From the NCBI GenBank assembly GCA_944320975.1, contig CALUJM010000005.1, positions 1-64,000 of the forward strand: DNA of 64,000 bases, written 5' to 3'. The position numbers were made by a program, and so were the translations under genes. Below, one piece after another: positions 40,275-49,180 of this stretch (the first letter of the stretch is position 1; every line of letters starts with the position of its first letter). A model generated the notes under the pieces. It had not been told where the DNA came from. It did not search any database and saw only the letters and a program-made list of their open reading frames with translations. Source of the DNA: an uncultured Atopobiaceae bacterium. GTDB lineage: Bacteria; Actinomycetota; Coriobacteriia; Coriobacteriales; Atopobiaceae.

Positions 40275-40466
40275 CGCGGGCACAAATCGACATCTGTGTC
40301 TGGAGCGGACACAAATCCGGATTCGGGTCCGCGGAAAAGGCTATATCTGAGGCTGACGGTTCTTGTCGATTAATTAGTTATCTTTGTGGCTTATCGTCCG
40401 GTCAGTAGAGGCCCCGGAGGTCGAGAAGTGCGCGCGACCGCGGACACAAATGAGGATTTGCGTGCG
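40275..40466. repeat. Family-A structured intergenic element with extra palindrome
   Basis: Extra palindrome at 40275-40302, then the element proper: palindromes at 40305-40334 and 40440-40466 with a 105-bp core carrying GGTTCTTGTCGATTAA, GTGGCTTATC and TCGAGAAGTGCGCGC. Ends about 85 bp before the DUF512 gene. With the two preceding elements it fills the 39697-40549 gap; no gene is supported there. Confidence 0.8.
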
Positions 40467-40549
40467 GGGTTTGCGTGCGGGATTTGGGCCCGCCGCCCGC
40501 GGCGTGGCACAATGGCAGCCGAGAAGAACGAGCCGCCCGAGGAGGCACC

Positions 40550-41932
40550 ATGGCTGAGCAGAAGCGCGCCGACTACGCGTCGACCAGGCCGCAGGCGAGC
40601 GGCGCCTGGGTCGCGGCCGTCGAGGAGGGCAGCCCCGCCTGGGAGGCCGGCATCGAGCCCGGCATGCGCATCGACTCCGTCAACGGCGTCGAGCCCCGCG
40701 ACATCATCGACTGGCGCTGGGAGGCCGACGGCGGTGTCTGCGACCTCGTGGTCTTTGACCCGCGCGACGGCACGTCCACGCCCTGCCAGCTCTGGCGCGA
40801 GCCCGGCCAGGACTGGGGGATCGACTTCACCGACGTCCTCTTCGACGGCATCCGCACCTGCGTGAACTCCTGCCAGTTCTGCTTCATGGCGATGCTGCCG
40901 CCCGAGGCGCGCGCCACGCTCACGCTGCGCGACGACGACTACCGCCTGTCCTTCCTCCAGGGCAACTTCGTGACGCTCACCAACGTCTCCGACGAGGAGG
41001 CCGAGCGCATCGTGACCTGCGGGCTCTCGCCTATGAACGTCTCCATCCACGCGATCACGCCCGAGGTGCGCCGCAGCCTCATCGGCCGGCGCGCGGACCG
41101 CGGCATCGAGGTGCTCGAGCGGCTGCTCGCCGGCGGCATCGAGGTCCACGCCCAGATCGTGCTCTGCCCCGGGATCAACGACGGCGACGAGCTCACGGCC
41201 ACGCTCGACTGGGTCGAGGCGCGCCCGGGCATCACCTCGCTCGCGATCGTGCCGCTCGGCTACACCAAGCACAGCCGGCGCTTCTCGCACTCCTACTCCG
41301 ACGACCTCGAGGCCTCCCGCGCCGTGGTGCGCCTCATCGAGCCCTACCAGCGCCGCGCGCGCGAGACCCTGGGCATCACGCGCTTCCAGCTCTCCGACGA
41401 GTTCTACGTCGACGCCCGCCTGCCCGTCCCGCCCGCTGAGACCTATGACGGATACCCGCAGTTCTACGACGGCATCGGCATGCTGCGGAGCTTTCTCGAC
41501 GAGGCGGAGTCCCTCGCCGCGGAGCGCCCCCGGGAGCTCCGCGCGATCGATGACGCGCTGGCCGAGAAGGGCCTCGAGGCGCGGCTCGTCTGCGGCGAGG
41601 CCGCGCGCGAGACCATCGACGTGCTCTGCCGGCTCGTCTCGCCGGCGGGCCGCGTGCGCGCGGTCGCGATCCGCAACGACTACTTCGGCGGGGACGTCAA
41701 CGTGACGGGCCTCATCGTGAGCGAGGACCTGCTCGCGCAGCTGCCCGCCGACCTCGCCGGCACCGTCGTCGTGCTCCCCGAGGTGATGTTCAACTTCGAC
41801 CGCCTCACGCTCGACGGCGACTCCCAGGAGCGCATCCTGGACGAGCTCCGCGGCCGCGGCGCGGCCGCGGCCGTGAGCGTCCCGAGCCCCTCGGACTACG
41901 TCGGCGCCCTCGGCGCCGCGCTGGCGGGATAG
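40550..41932 (+). CDS. DUF512 family protein, PDZ plus radical-SAM-like
   Basis: 460 residues from ATG 40550 (GAGGAGG upstream). N-terminal PDZ-like domain (VAAVEEGSPAWEAGIEPGMR), then a Cys cluster TCVNSCQFCFMAMLP (C-x3-C-x2-C, radical-SAM-like), then the DUF512 region with LVCGEAAR and NDYFGGDVNVTGL. The biochemical function of this family is unsettled. It is found next to der in many Gram-positives, as here, which hints at a ribosome- or envelope-linked role. Confidence 0.85.
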   Translation: MAEQKRADYASTRPQASGAWVAAVEEGSPAWEAGIEPGMRIDSVNGVEPRDIIDWRWEADGGVCDLVVFDPRDGTSTPCQLWREPGQDWGIDFTDVLFDGIRTCVNSCQFCFMAMLPPEARATLTLRDDDYRLSFLQGNFVTLTNVSDEEAERIVTCGLSPMNVSIHAITPEVRRSLIGRRADRGIEVLERLLAGGIEVHAQIVLCPGINDGDELTATLDWVEARPGITSLAIVPLGYTKHSRRFSHSYSDDLEASRAVVRLIEPYQRRARETLGITRFQLSDEFYVDARLPVPPAETYDGYPQFYDGIGMLRSFLDEAESLAAERPRELRAIDDALAEKGLEARLVCGEAARETIDVLCRLVSPAGRVRAVAIRNDYFGGDVNVTGLIVSEDLLAQLPADLAGTVVVLPEVMFNFDRLTLDGDSQERILDELRGRGAAAAVSVPSPSDYVGALGAALAG

Positions 41933-41965
41933 GGCCGCGCCGTCGCGGACCGGCCCCGGGCGAAA

Positions 41966-42000
41966 ATGACTCAAAAGGGGTCTGTCCCCTTTTGAATCAT
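41966..42000. repeat. Short CTGTC/GACAG-core palindrome
   Basis: ATGACTCAAAAGGGG, loop TCTGT, then CCCCTTTTGAATCAT: 15-bp arms with one mismatch. Follows the DUF512 stop by 33 bp and may terminate it. Confidence 0.75.
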
Positions 42001-42092
42001 GCCGACGACTCGTGGGGATTTGGCGCGCTCACGGGCCAAAACCTACCGTCCGTGGTAGACTTTTCGAGCAAATGGAATAGCAAGGAGGCAAG

Positions 42093-43427
42093 ATGCCCAA
42101 GCCCGTAGTCGCCGTGGTCGGCCGCCCCAACGTCGGCAAGTCCACGCTCGTCAACCGCATCGCGGTCAGCCGCGACGCCATCGTCCACGAGTCGCGCGGC
42201 GTCACCCGAGACCGCTCCTACCACGACGCCGACTGGAACGGCCGCGACTTCACCCTCATCGACACGGGCGGCATCGAGTCCGTCAAGTCCAAGGACGTCT
42301 TCGCCCCGCGCATCCGCGAGCAGGCGCTTCTCGCCTGCGAGGAGGCCGACGTCATCGTCTTCGTGGTGGACGGCACCACCGGCGTCACCGACGAGGACGA
42401 GGAGGTCGCCCGCATCGTCCGGCGCGTGGACAAGCCCGTCTTCCTCGTGGTCAACAAGAAGGACGACCCCTCCCGCGAGCAGGACGGCCTCTGGGACTTC
42501 TACGCCCTCGGCGTCGGCGAGCCCCGCCCGCTCTCGGCCGGCCACGGCCACGGCACCGGCGATTTGCTCGACGACATCGTCGCCGCCTTCCCCGAGCCCA
42601 CGGAGGAGGAGCCCGAGGAGGACATGCTGTCCCTGGCCATCGTCGGACGCCCCAACGTGGGCAAGTCCAGCCTCGCCAACCGCCTCGCCAACAAGAAGCG
42701 CTCCATCGTCAGCGACGTCGCCGGCACCACGCGCGACGCCATCGACACCGTGATCGAGTGGAAGGGCCAGCCCATCAAGCTCGTGGACACGGCCGGCATG
42801 CGCAAGAAGACCCAGGTCCACGAGGACGTTGAGTACTACAGCCTCGTCCGCGGCCTGCAGGCCATCGACCGCGCCGACGTCTGCCTGCTCGTGGTGGACG
42901 CCACCGTGGGCGTGACCGAGCAGGACCAGAAGGTCGCCGGCATGGCCATCGACCGCGGCTGCGGCCTCGTGCTCGTGCTCAACAAGTGGGACCTCGTGGA
43001 GACCGAGCAGCAGCGCGACGCCATCGTGGCCTCCATCGACAAGCGCCTCGCGTTCTGCCCGTGGATCCCGACCGTCAACGTCTCGGCCCTGACCGGCCGC
43101 GCCACCGACAAGGTCCTCGCGCTCGCCGTGCGCGCCGCCGAGGCCCACGCGTCGCAGCTGCGCACCTCCGAGCTCAACGACCTTCTCGCCCAGATCCGCG
43201 AGGGCGGCCACACGCGCTCCGAGAAGGGACGGCGCCTCAAGATCCAGTACGCCACGCAGACCGGCTCCAAGCCGCCCGTCATCACCTTCTGGTGCAACGC
43301 TCCCGACCTCGTGGACGACAACTTCGAGCGCTTCCTCGAGAACCGCCTGCGCGAGCGCTTCGACCTCACAGGCACGCCCGTGCGCCTGAAGTTCCGCCGC
43401 AAGTCCGAGGGGGGCGACCGCGCGTGA
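42093..43427 (+). CDS. der: Ribosome biogenesis GTPase Der (EngA)
   Basis: 444 residues. Two consecutive GTPase domains, with P-loops GRPNVGKSTLVNRIA and GRPNVGKSSLANRLA, G3 motifs DTGGIE and DTAGM, and NKKD/NKWD G4 motifs; C-terminal KH-like domain. Acts in 50S assembly. AAGGAGG upstream of ATG 42093. First gene of der-plsY-gpsA-rpe. Confidence 0.97.
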   Translation: MPKPVVAVVGRPNVGKSTLVNRIAVSRDAIVHESRGVTRDRSYHDADWNGRDFTLIDTGGIESVKSKDVFAPRIREQALLACEEADVIVFVVDGTTGVTDEDEEVARIVRRVDKPVFLVVNKKDDPSREQDGLWDFYALGVGEPRPLSAGHGHGTGDLLDDIVAAFPEPTEEEPEEDMLSLAIVGRPNVGKSSLANRLANKKRSIVSDVAGTTRDAIDTVIEWKGQPIKLVDTAGMRKKTQVHEDVEYYSLVRGLQAIDRADVCLLVVDATVGVTEQDQKVAGMAIDRGCGLVLVLNKWDLVETEQQRDAIVASIDKRLAFCPWIPTVNVSALTGRATDKVLALAVRAAEAHASQLRTSELNDLLAQIREGGHTRSEKGRRLKIQYATQTGSKPPVITFWCNAPDLVDDNFERFLENRLRERFDLTGTPVRLKFRRKSEGGDRA

Positions 43428-44119
43428 GCGACCTCATGACCTGGGCGCTCGTCTTCACCGTGGGCGCCTACCTCGTCTGCGGCATCCCCTTCGGCCTGAT
43501 CGTCGCCATGGCGATGGGCCACGTCGACGTGCGCACCGTGGGCTCCGGCAACATCGGGACCACCAACGTCGCCCGCTCGGTGGGCAAGGGCGCCGCGGGC
43601 CTCACGCTTCTGCTCGACGCCGCCAAGGGCCTCGTCTGGATGCTCGTGGCGCGCTGGGCCATCGCCGCGCTCGCCCTCTCCGGCGACCTGTCCTCCCTCG
43701 ACCACACGACGGCCAACGCGGTCGCGCTCACCTGCGTCTTCCTCGGGTGCATCCTGGGCCACGTCTTCAGCCCCTACCTGCGCTTCCACGGCGGCAAGGG
43801 CATCGCCGTGGGCTTTGGCGCGGCGCTCGGGCTCTACTGGCCCATCGGAGTGGGCCTGCTCGCCCTCTTCCTCGTGCTCGTGATCCCCACGCGCTACGTC
43901 TCGCTGGGCTCGGTCGCCGCGGCCGCGTCGCTGCCCGTGTGGTGCGCCGTCTTCGGATTCCCCGTGGCCGCGATCGTGCCGGTGGCCGTTGCGGCCGTCG
44001 TCGTGATCTGGTCGCACCGCGAGAACGTCGGCCGGCTCGTCCGCGGCGAGGAGCGGCGCTTCTCGTTCCACAAGAAGGGCGAGAAGGTCGAGGCGCGCCC
44101 GGAGGGGAGCGAGAAGTGA
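43424..44119 (+). CDS. plsY: Acyl-phosphate:glycerol-3-phosphate acyltransferase
   Basis: First acylation step of phospholipid synthesis. 231 residues from GTG 43424, overlapping the der stop. Family motifs: GSGNIGTTNVARSVGKG, FHGGKGIAVGFGA and SHRENVGRLVRGEE. About five membrane segments. A charged C-terminal tail of about 20 residues follows. Confidence 0.94.
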   Translation: MSDLMTWALVFTVGAYLVCGIPFGLIVAMAMGHVDVRTVGSGNIGTTNVARSVGKGAAGLTLLLDAAKGLVWMLVARWAIAALALSGDLSSLDHTTANAVALTCVFLGCILGHVFSPYLRFHGGKGIAVGFGAALGLYWPIGVGLLALFLVLVIPTRYVSLGSVAAAASLPVWCAVFGFPVAAIVPVAVAAVVVIWSHRENVGRLVRGEERRFSFHKKGEKVEARPEGSEK

Positions 44120-45156
44120 GCGAGCGCGTCAACAAGGTCGCCGTCATGGGGTCGGGCTCGTGGGGCACCGCAATGGCCGGCCTGCTCGCCGAGCGCTCGC
44201 GCGAGGTCGCGCTCTGGTGCCGCGACGCCGCGCTCGCCGAGGCCGTGAGCGCCACGCGCAAGAACCCGCGCCACCTCACCGACTACGAGCTCCCCGCCAA
44301 CGTGCGCGCCACGGCCGACGCCGCCGACGCGCTCGCGGGCGCCGAGGTCGTGGTGCTCGCCGCGCCCTCCGCCTACCTGCGCGCCACCTGCGCGCGCATC
44401 GCGGCGCTCGTGCCGGCGGAGGCCCCCGTCCTCGTGCTGACCAAGGGCGTCGAGCTCGGCACGCACAAGCTCATGCTCGACGTCGTCGCCGACGAGCTCG
44501 GCGGCCGCGAGCGCATCGCCGTGCTCTCGGGCCCCAACCACGCCGAGGAGGTCTGCCAGGGCAAGCTCTCCGCCGCCGTGCTCGCCTCGGAGAGCCCCGA
44601 GGTCGCGCTGCGACTCCAGCGGCTCGTCGTGAGCCACTCGTTCAGGGTCTACGTCTCCGCCGACGTCACCGGCGTCGAGATCTGCGGCGCCGTGAAGAAC
44701 GTCGTCGCCATCGCCTGCGGCGCCGCCGCGGGGTCCGGCGCAGGGGACAACACGCTCGCCGTGATCATGACGCGCGGCCTGGCCGAGATCGGGCGCGTGG
44801 CCGCGGCCCTCGGCGCCGACCCGCTCACGCCGATGGGCCTCGCCGGCATGGGGGACCTCGTGGCCACCTGCACTTCTCGGCACTCCCGCAACCGCACCTT
44901 CGGCGAGGCGCTGGCCGCGGGGGAGAGCCTCCAGAGCTACGAGGCGCGCACCCATGCCGTCGTCGAGGGCGCCCGGGCAGCGGAGAGCGTGCTCGCGCTC
45001 GCGCGGGCCCACGGCGTCGAGGTCCCCATCACGAGCGCCGTCCACGCCGTGCTCCATGGCGGCGCCGGCGTTCAGGAGGCAACGGACATGCTGCTCGGGA
45101 GGCGCCCGAGCGAGGAGTTCTACGGCATCACCGGACAGGACAAGGAGAGAGACTGA
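44116..45156 (+). CDS. gpsA: Glycerol-3-phosphate dehydrogenase, NAD(P)+
   Basis: Supplies sn-glycerol-3-phosphate for PlsY. 346 residues from GTG 44116. Nucleotide-binding VMGSGSWGTAMAGLLA, SGPNHAEEV, catalytic Lys in GAVKNVVAIACG, and GMGDLVATCTSRHSRNR. Overlaps plsY by four bases. Confidence 0.96.
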   Translation: MSERVNKVAVMGSGSWGTAMAGLLAERSREVALWCRDAALAEAVSATRKNPRHLTDYELPANVRATADAADALAGAEVVVLAAPSAYLRATCARIAALVPAEAPVLVLTKGVELGTHKLMLDVVADELGGRERIAVLSGPNHAEEVCQGKLSAAVLASESPEVALRLQRLVVSHSFRVYVSADVTGVEICGAVKNVVAIACGAAAGSGAGDNTLAVIMTRGLAEIGRVAAALGADPLTPMGLAGMGDLVATCTSRHSRNRTFGEALAAGESLQSYEARTHAVVEGARAAESVLALARAHGVEVPITSAVHAVLHGGAGVQEATDMLLGRRPSEEFYGITGQDKERD

Positions 45157-45833
45157 TGCTCGAGGAGATCAAGATCGCGCCGTCGGTGCTCGCCGCCGAC
45201 TTCTCCCGCCTCGGCGCGGACGTGGCCGACGTCGCCACCGCCGACCTCATCCACTTTGACGTCATGGACGGCCACTTCGTGCCCAACATCAGCTTCGGGC
45301 CGGACGTGCTGCGCGCCGTGAAGGCCTCCACGGACCTCCCCGTGGACGTCCACCTCATGGTGAGCAACCCCGACGACCAGGTCGAGAAGTACCTCGACGC
45401 CGGGGCGGACATGGTGTCGTTCCACTACGAGGCGGCAACCCACGCGCACCGCCTCGTCGCGCGCATCCACGAGCGCGGCGCCAAGGCCGCCATCGCCCTC
45501 AACCCGGCGACCCCGGTGTGCCTGCTCGAGCCCATCCTGGGCGAGCTCGACATGGTCCTCGTCATGACCGTGGACCCGGGCTTCGGCGGCCAGGCCCTCA
45601 TCGAGAGCTCGCCGCGCAAGCTCCGCCGCCTGCGCCGCATGTGCGACGAGCACGGCGTGAACCCGCTCATCGAGGTCGACGGCGGCATCACCCCCGCGAC
45701 CGCGCCGCTCGTGACCTCCGCGGGCGCCAACGTGCTCGTCGCCGGCAGCGCCGTCTTCGGCGCCTCCGACCGCCCCGCCGCAATCGCCGAGCTCAGGGCC
45801 GCCGGCCAGTCCGGCGTCTCCAAGATGGCGTAG
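45156..45833 (+). CDS. rpe: Ribulose-phosphate 3-epimerase
   Basis: Interconverts ribulose-5-P and xylulose-5-P. 225 residues. TIM barrel with IHFDVMDGHFVPNISFG, MTVDPGFGGQ and EVDGGITPATAP. Its ATG overlaps the gpsA stop, so it is probably in the same transcript, joining the pentose phosphate step to this lipid cluster by position only. Confidence 0.96.
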   Translation: MLEEIKIAPSVLAADFSRLGADVADVATADLIHFDVMDGHFVPNISFGPDVLRAVKASTDLPVDVHLMVSNPDDQVEKYLDAGADMVSFHYEAATHAHRLVARIHERGAKAAIALNPATPVCLLEPILGELDMVLVMTVDPGFGGQALIESSPRKLRRLRRMCDEHGVNPLIEVDGGITPATAPLVTSAGANVLVAGSAVFGASDRPAAIAELRAAGQSGVSKMA

Positions 45834-45837
45834 CCCC

Positions 45838-47022
45838 ATGGCCGAGCGACCCGTATACCTCGACCACGCCGCCTCGTCGCCGCTGCGCCCCGAGGCGCTC
45901 GCCGCCATGAGCGCCTACGACGCCAGCGCGATCGCGGGCGCCAACCCCAACTCGCTGCACACGCTCGGCCGCCGCGCCGCCCGCGAGCTCGACGGCGCCC
46001 GCCGCGCGCTCGTCGACTGCCTGGGCGGGCACTTCCGCCCGTCCGACGTGACCTTCACCTCCGGCGGGACGGAGTCCAACAACCTCGCCGTCATCGGCCT
46101 TGCCGAGGGCGCGCGCGGGCGGGACTCCCGGCGCCGCCGCGTCGTGGTCTCCGCCATCGAGCACGACTCGGTGCTCGACCTCGTGGGGCCCCTGCACGAG
46201 CGGGGCTTCGAGGTCGACCTCGTGCGCCCGGACCGCTCGGGCGCCGTGCGCCCCGAGGCCCTCGAGGCCCTTCTCGACGAGACCTGCGCGCTCGTCTCGG
46301 TCATGTACGCCAACAACGAGACCGGCGTCATCCAGCCCGTCTCCGCGCTCGCCCGCGCGGCGCACGCCGCGGGCGCGCTCTTCCACACCGACGCCGTCCA
46401 GGCGCTCGGCCACGTGCCTCTCGACCTCGGCGAGGTCGACGCCGTGAGCGTGGCCGCCCACAAGCTCGGCGGCCCCGTCGGCGTGGGCGCGCTGGCCTGC
46501 CGCGGGCGCGCGCCGCTGCGGCCGCTCTCCTTCGGCGGGGGCCAGGAGCAGGGGAGGCGCGCCGGCACCCAGGACGTCCGCGGCGCGCTCGCCTTCGCCG
46601 CCGCGGCCCAGGCCTGCTCGGTGGACCTCGGCGCCACGCGCGCGCTCGTCTCCGCGCGGGCGCGCCGGCTCGTGGGGCGCCTCTGCGCCGAGGGCTCCGG
46701 CATCGTGCGCACCACGGACGCGGCCGACCGCCTTCCCGGCATCGTGAGCGTCATGGCCCCCGGGCTCGACTCCGAGACCATGATCTTGGCCCTCGACCAG
46801 GCCGGGTTCGAGGTCTCCGCCGGGTCGGCCTGCTCCTCCGGCTCGCTCGACGCGAGCCACGTCCTTCTCGCCATGGGCATACCGCGCGAGGAAGCGCTCG
46901 GGTCCCTGCGCATCTCGTTCGACGAGCGCGTCGACGAGCGGGACCTCGACCGCTTTGCGGACACCCTCATCGCCATCGTCGCCGAGCGCGGACGCGACCG
47001 CGCCAGGCGCCCTAGAGACTAA
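45838..47022 (+). CDS. Cysteine desulfurase (NifS/IscS-like)
   Basis: 394 residues from ATG 45838. PLP enzyme releasing sulfur from cysteine for Fe-S clusters or tRNA thiolation. N-terminal YLDHAASSPLRPEAL, PLP-site Lys in SVAAHKLGGPVGVGAL, and the mobile-loop catalytic Cys in GSACSSGSLDASHVL. The short loop points to the IscS/NifS group. No scaffold protein gene is adjacent. Confidence 0.93.
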   Translation: MAERPVYLDHAASSPLRPEALAAMSAYDASAIAGANPNSLHTLGRRAARELDGARRALVDCLGGHFRPSDVTFTSGGTESNNLAVIGLAEGARGRDSRRRRVVVSAIEHDSVLDLVGPLHERGFEVDLVRPDRSGAVRPEALEALLDETCALVSVMYANNETGVIQPVSALARAAHAAGALFHTDAVQALGHVPLDLGEVDAVSVAAHKLGGPVGVGALACRGRAPLRPLSFGGGQEQGRRAGTQDVRGALAFAAAAQACSVDLGATRALVSARARRLVGRLCAEGSGIVRTTDAADRLPGIVSVMAPGLDSETMILALDQAGFEVSAGSACSSGSLDASHVLLAMGIPREEALGSLRISFDERVDERDLDRFADTLIAIVAERGRDRARRPRD

Positions 47023-47030
47023 GGAACAAG

Positions 47031-47753
47031 ATGACCGAAGCATCCTCCCTCATGCAGGTCCAGGAGCTCGACCTCGAGCTGCTGAAGTGCGCCTCCGCTC
47101 TCGCCTCCATGCCCCAGCAGGAGCGCCTCAAGACCATCGCGCTCGCCGCCAAGAAGGTCGCCAGCGAGCTCACCGGCATCATCGGCCAGCGCAAGGACGC
47201 CCAGATCGAGATCGACGACACCCGCGCCGACCTCGAGCACTACCGCGAGAAGACCGTCGAGGTCCAGGGGCTGGCCGACGCCGGCGAGCACACCCACCGC
47301 GAGATCCGCGACTTCGAGCAGCAGCTCACCTCGCTCGCCAAGCGCATCGAGAAGTGCGAGTTCCAGCTCGGCCCGCTGACCGAGCGCCTGGGGCGGCTCG
47401 AGCGCGCCGAGAAGAACGCGCGCCTCACGGGCGAGCGCCTGGAAAAGGAGCGCGCCGCGACCGAGGCCTCGCTCGCCGAGGGCTCCGCGAGCCTGCGCGC
47501 CCGCATCGTCGAGCTCACCCGCGAGCGCGAGCGCGCCTCCCAGGGCATCTCCGCCGAGCACCTCGCGGCCTACGAGAAGGCGCGCAAGCGCTTCAAGGGC
47601 CTCGCCGTGGAGCGCCTCGTGGGCAACGTGCCGAGCGTCTGCCGCGTGAAGCTGCAGCCGAGCCTCTTCCACGACCTCGCCCACGGCGACGAGATCACGG
47701 AGTGCCCGTACTGCCACCGCATCCTCATCACCTCCGAGGAGGGCCAGGAGTGA
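47031..47753 (+). CDS. Coiled-coil protein with C-terminal zinc-ribbon-like end
   Basis: 240 residues. Residues about 5-190 are nearly continuous heptad coiled coil. The C-terminus resembles the C4-type zinc-ribbon family: VCRVKLQP and ECPYCHRILI. In typical members the first knuckle is C-x2-C; here only one Cys is present (CRVK), so the metal site is incomplete or altered. The function of the family is unknown. Follows the desulfurase by 8 bp and overlaps coaBC. Confidence 0.8.
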   Translation: MTEASSLMQVQELDLELLKCASALASMPQQERLKTIALAAKKVASELTGIIGQRKDAQIEIDDTRADLEHYREKTVEVQGLADAGEHTHREIRDFEQQLTSLAKRIEKCEFQLGPLTERLGRLERAEKNARLTGERLEKERAATEASLAEGSASLRARIVELTRERERASQGISAEHLAAYEKARKRFKGLAVERLVGNVPSVCRVKLQPSLFHDLAHGDEITECPYCHRILITSEEGQE

Positions 47754-48967
47754 GCGAGAAGGACCTCGGGACGGAGGCCGGGCGCCGGCCGCGCGTCCTT
47801 CTCGCCGTGTGCGGGGGGATCGCCGCTTACAAGGCCTGCGAGGTGCTGCGCGGGCTCCAGAAGGCGGGCTGCGAGGTCCGCGTGACCATGACCGCCGACG
47901 CCGAGAAGTTCGTGGGCGCCGCGACCTTCGAGGCGCTCTCCGGGGCCCCGGTCGCCACGTCGCTCTACGGCCACCCGGGGTCCGCCATCCCGCACATCGA
48001 CCTTGCCGAGTGGGCGGACGCCGCCGTGGTGGTCCCCGCCACGGCAAACGTGATGGCCAAGATGGCCTGCGGCATCGCCGACGACTGCCTCACGACGACG
48101 CTTCTGGCCTGCTGGGGGTGCTGCCCGGTGCTGGTGGGCCCCGGTATGAACGTCCACATGTGGCAAAACCCCGCCACGCAGGCCAACGTTGCCGCGCTGC
48201 GCGAGCGCGGCGTGCGCTTTGCCGGCCCCGACAGCGGGCGGCTCGCCTGCGGGGACGTGGGCGAGGGCAAGCTCGCGCCGGTGGACCAGATCGTGGCCGC
48301 GGCGCTCGCGCTTCTCGCCCCGCACGACCTCGCCGGGCTGCGCGTGCTCGTGAACGCCGGGCCCACGCACGAGGCCATCGACCCCGTCCGCTACATCGCC
48401 AACCGCTCCACCGGCAAGATGGGCTTCGCGCTGGCGGAGGCCGCCGCGCGCCGCGGGGCGGAGGTGACGCTCGTCTCCGGGCCCTGCGCCCTCGCCACGC
48501 CAGCCGGCGTGAGCCGCGTGGACGTGGAGAGCGCCGCGCAGATGCACGACGCGATGGTCGCGGCCTTCGAGGACGCCGACGCCGCCATCTGCAGCGCCGC
48601 CGTGGCGGACTACACGCCCGCGGCGCCGGCCGACCACAAGCTCAAGAAGTCTGCCGAGCACCTGGACGCCATCGCGCTCGTGGAGACGGCCGACATCCTG
48701 GCCGACCTCTGCGCGCGCAAGGGGGAGCGCGTCGTCGTGGGCTTTGCCGCCGAGACCAACGACCTTCTCGCCCACGCGTCGGAGAAGCTCGCGCGCAAGG
48801 GGGCCGACCTCATCGTGGCCAACGACGTGAGCCGCCCCGAGTCCACCTTCGGCGCGGACACCAACCGCGTGGCGCTGGTGAGCGCAGGCGGCGTGGAGCA
48901 GCTCGAGACGCTGCCGCTGGCGGACGTGGCCGACGCGATCCTCGACCGCCTCGCCGCCCTCTGTTAA
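47750..48967 (+). CDS. coaBC: Bifunctional phosphopantothenoylcysteine decarboxylase / synthetase
   Basis: Two consecutive coenzyme A steps. 405 residues from GTG 47750. N-terminal CoaC flavin part: LLAVCGGIAAYKACEVLR, the active-site His in IPHIDLAEWAD and PGMNVHMWQNPA. C-terminal CoaB part: VNAGPTHEAIDPVRYIANRS and ICSAAVADYTP. The stop codon lies inside an inverted repeat (48955-48997). Confidence 0.95.
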   Translation: MSEKDLGTEAGRRPRVLLAVCGGIAAYKACEVLRGLQKAGCEVRVTMTADAEKFVGAATFEALSGAPVATSLYGHPGSAIPHIDLAEWADAAVVVPATANVMAKMACGIADDCLTTTLLACWGCCPVLVGPGMNVHMWQNPATQANVAALRERGVRFAGPDSGRLACGDVGEGKLAPVDQIVAAALALLAPHDLAGLRVLVNAGPTHEAIDPVRYIANRSTGKMGFALAEAAARRGAEVTLVSGPCALATPAGVSRVDVESAAQMHDAMVAAFEDADAAICSAAVADYTPAAPADHKLKKSAEHLDAIALVETADILADLCARKGERVVVGFAAETNDLLAHASEKLARKGADLIVANDVSRPESTFGADTNRVALVSAGGVEQLETLPLADVADAILDRLAALC

Positions 48968-48997
48968 TTGGGGACAGTCCCCAATTAACAGAGGGCG
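48955..48997. repeat. Perfect inverted repeat overlapping the coaBC stop
   Basis: Arms of 20 bp (CGCCCTCTGTTAATTGGGGA and complement) around a 3-bp CAG loop. The last three sense codons and the TAA of coaBC are in the left arm. Central GGGGACAGTCCCC is the GACAG-core class; likely also acts as a terminator. Confidence 0.85.
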
Positions 48998-49018
48998 CGG
49001 GCGGCTCTCGCTGCGCGC

Positions 49019-49116
49019 AAACGTCACAGGTAGTGGTACGTACCACGTGTCTTGCAACAAGTTCTTATCGACAGGGTTTTCTTTATTATTTTTGAGTAAG
49101 ACTACCTGTGACGTTT
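49019..49116. repeat. Inverted repeat element, 98 bp
   Basis: Exact 16-bp arms AAACGTCACAGGTAGT / ACTACCTGTGACGTTT enclose an AT-rich interior with GTGGTACGTACCAC and AAGTTCTTATCGACAGG. The latter resembles the start of the family-A core. Followed by CCGAGAAGAACGAGCCGCC, which recurs before the DUF512 gene (about 40518). Confidence 0.75.
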
Positions 49117-49180
49117 GGGAGCGGGTACCGAGAAGAACGAGCCGCCCGAACCCTCGCGCGGCGCAACCCAAGGAGCGAAG

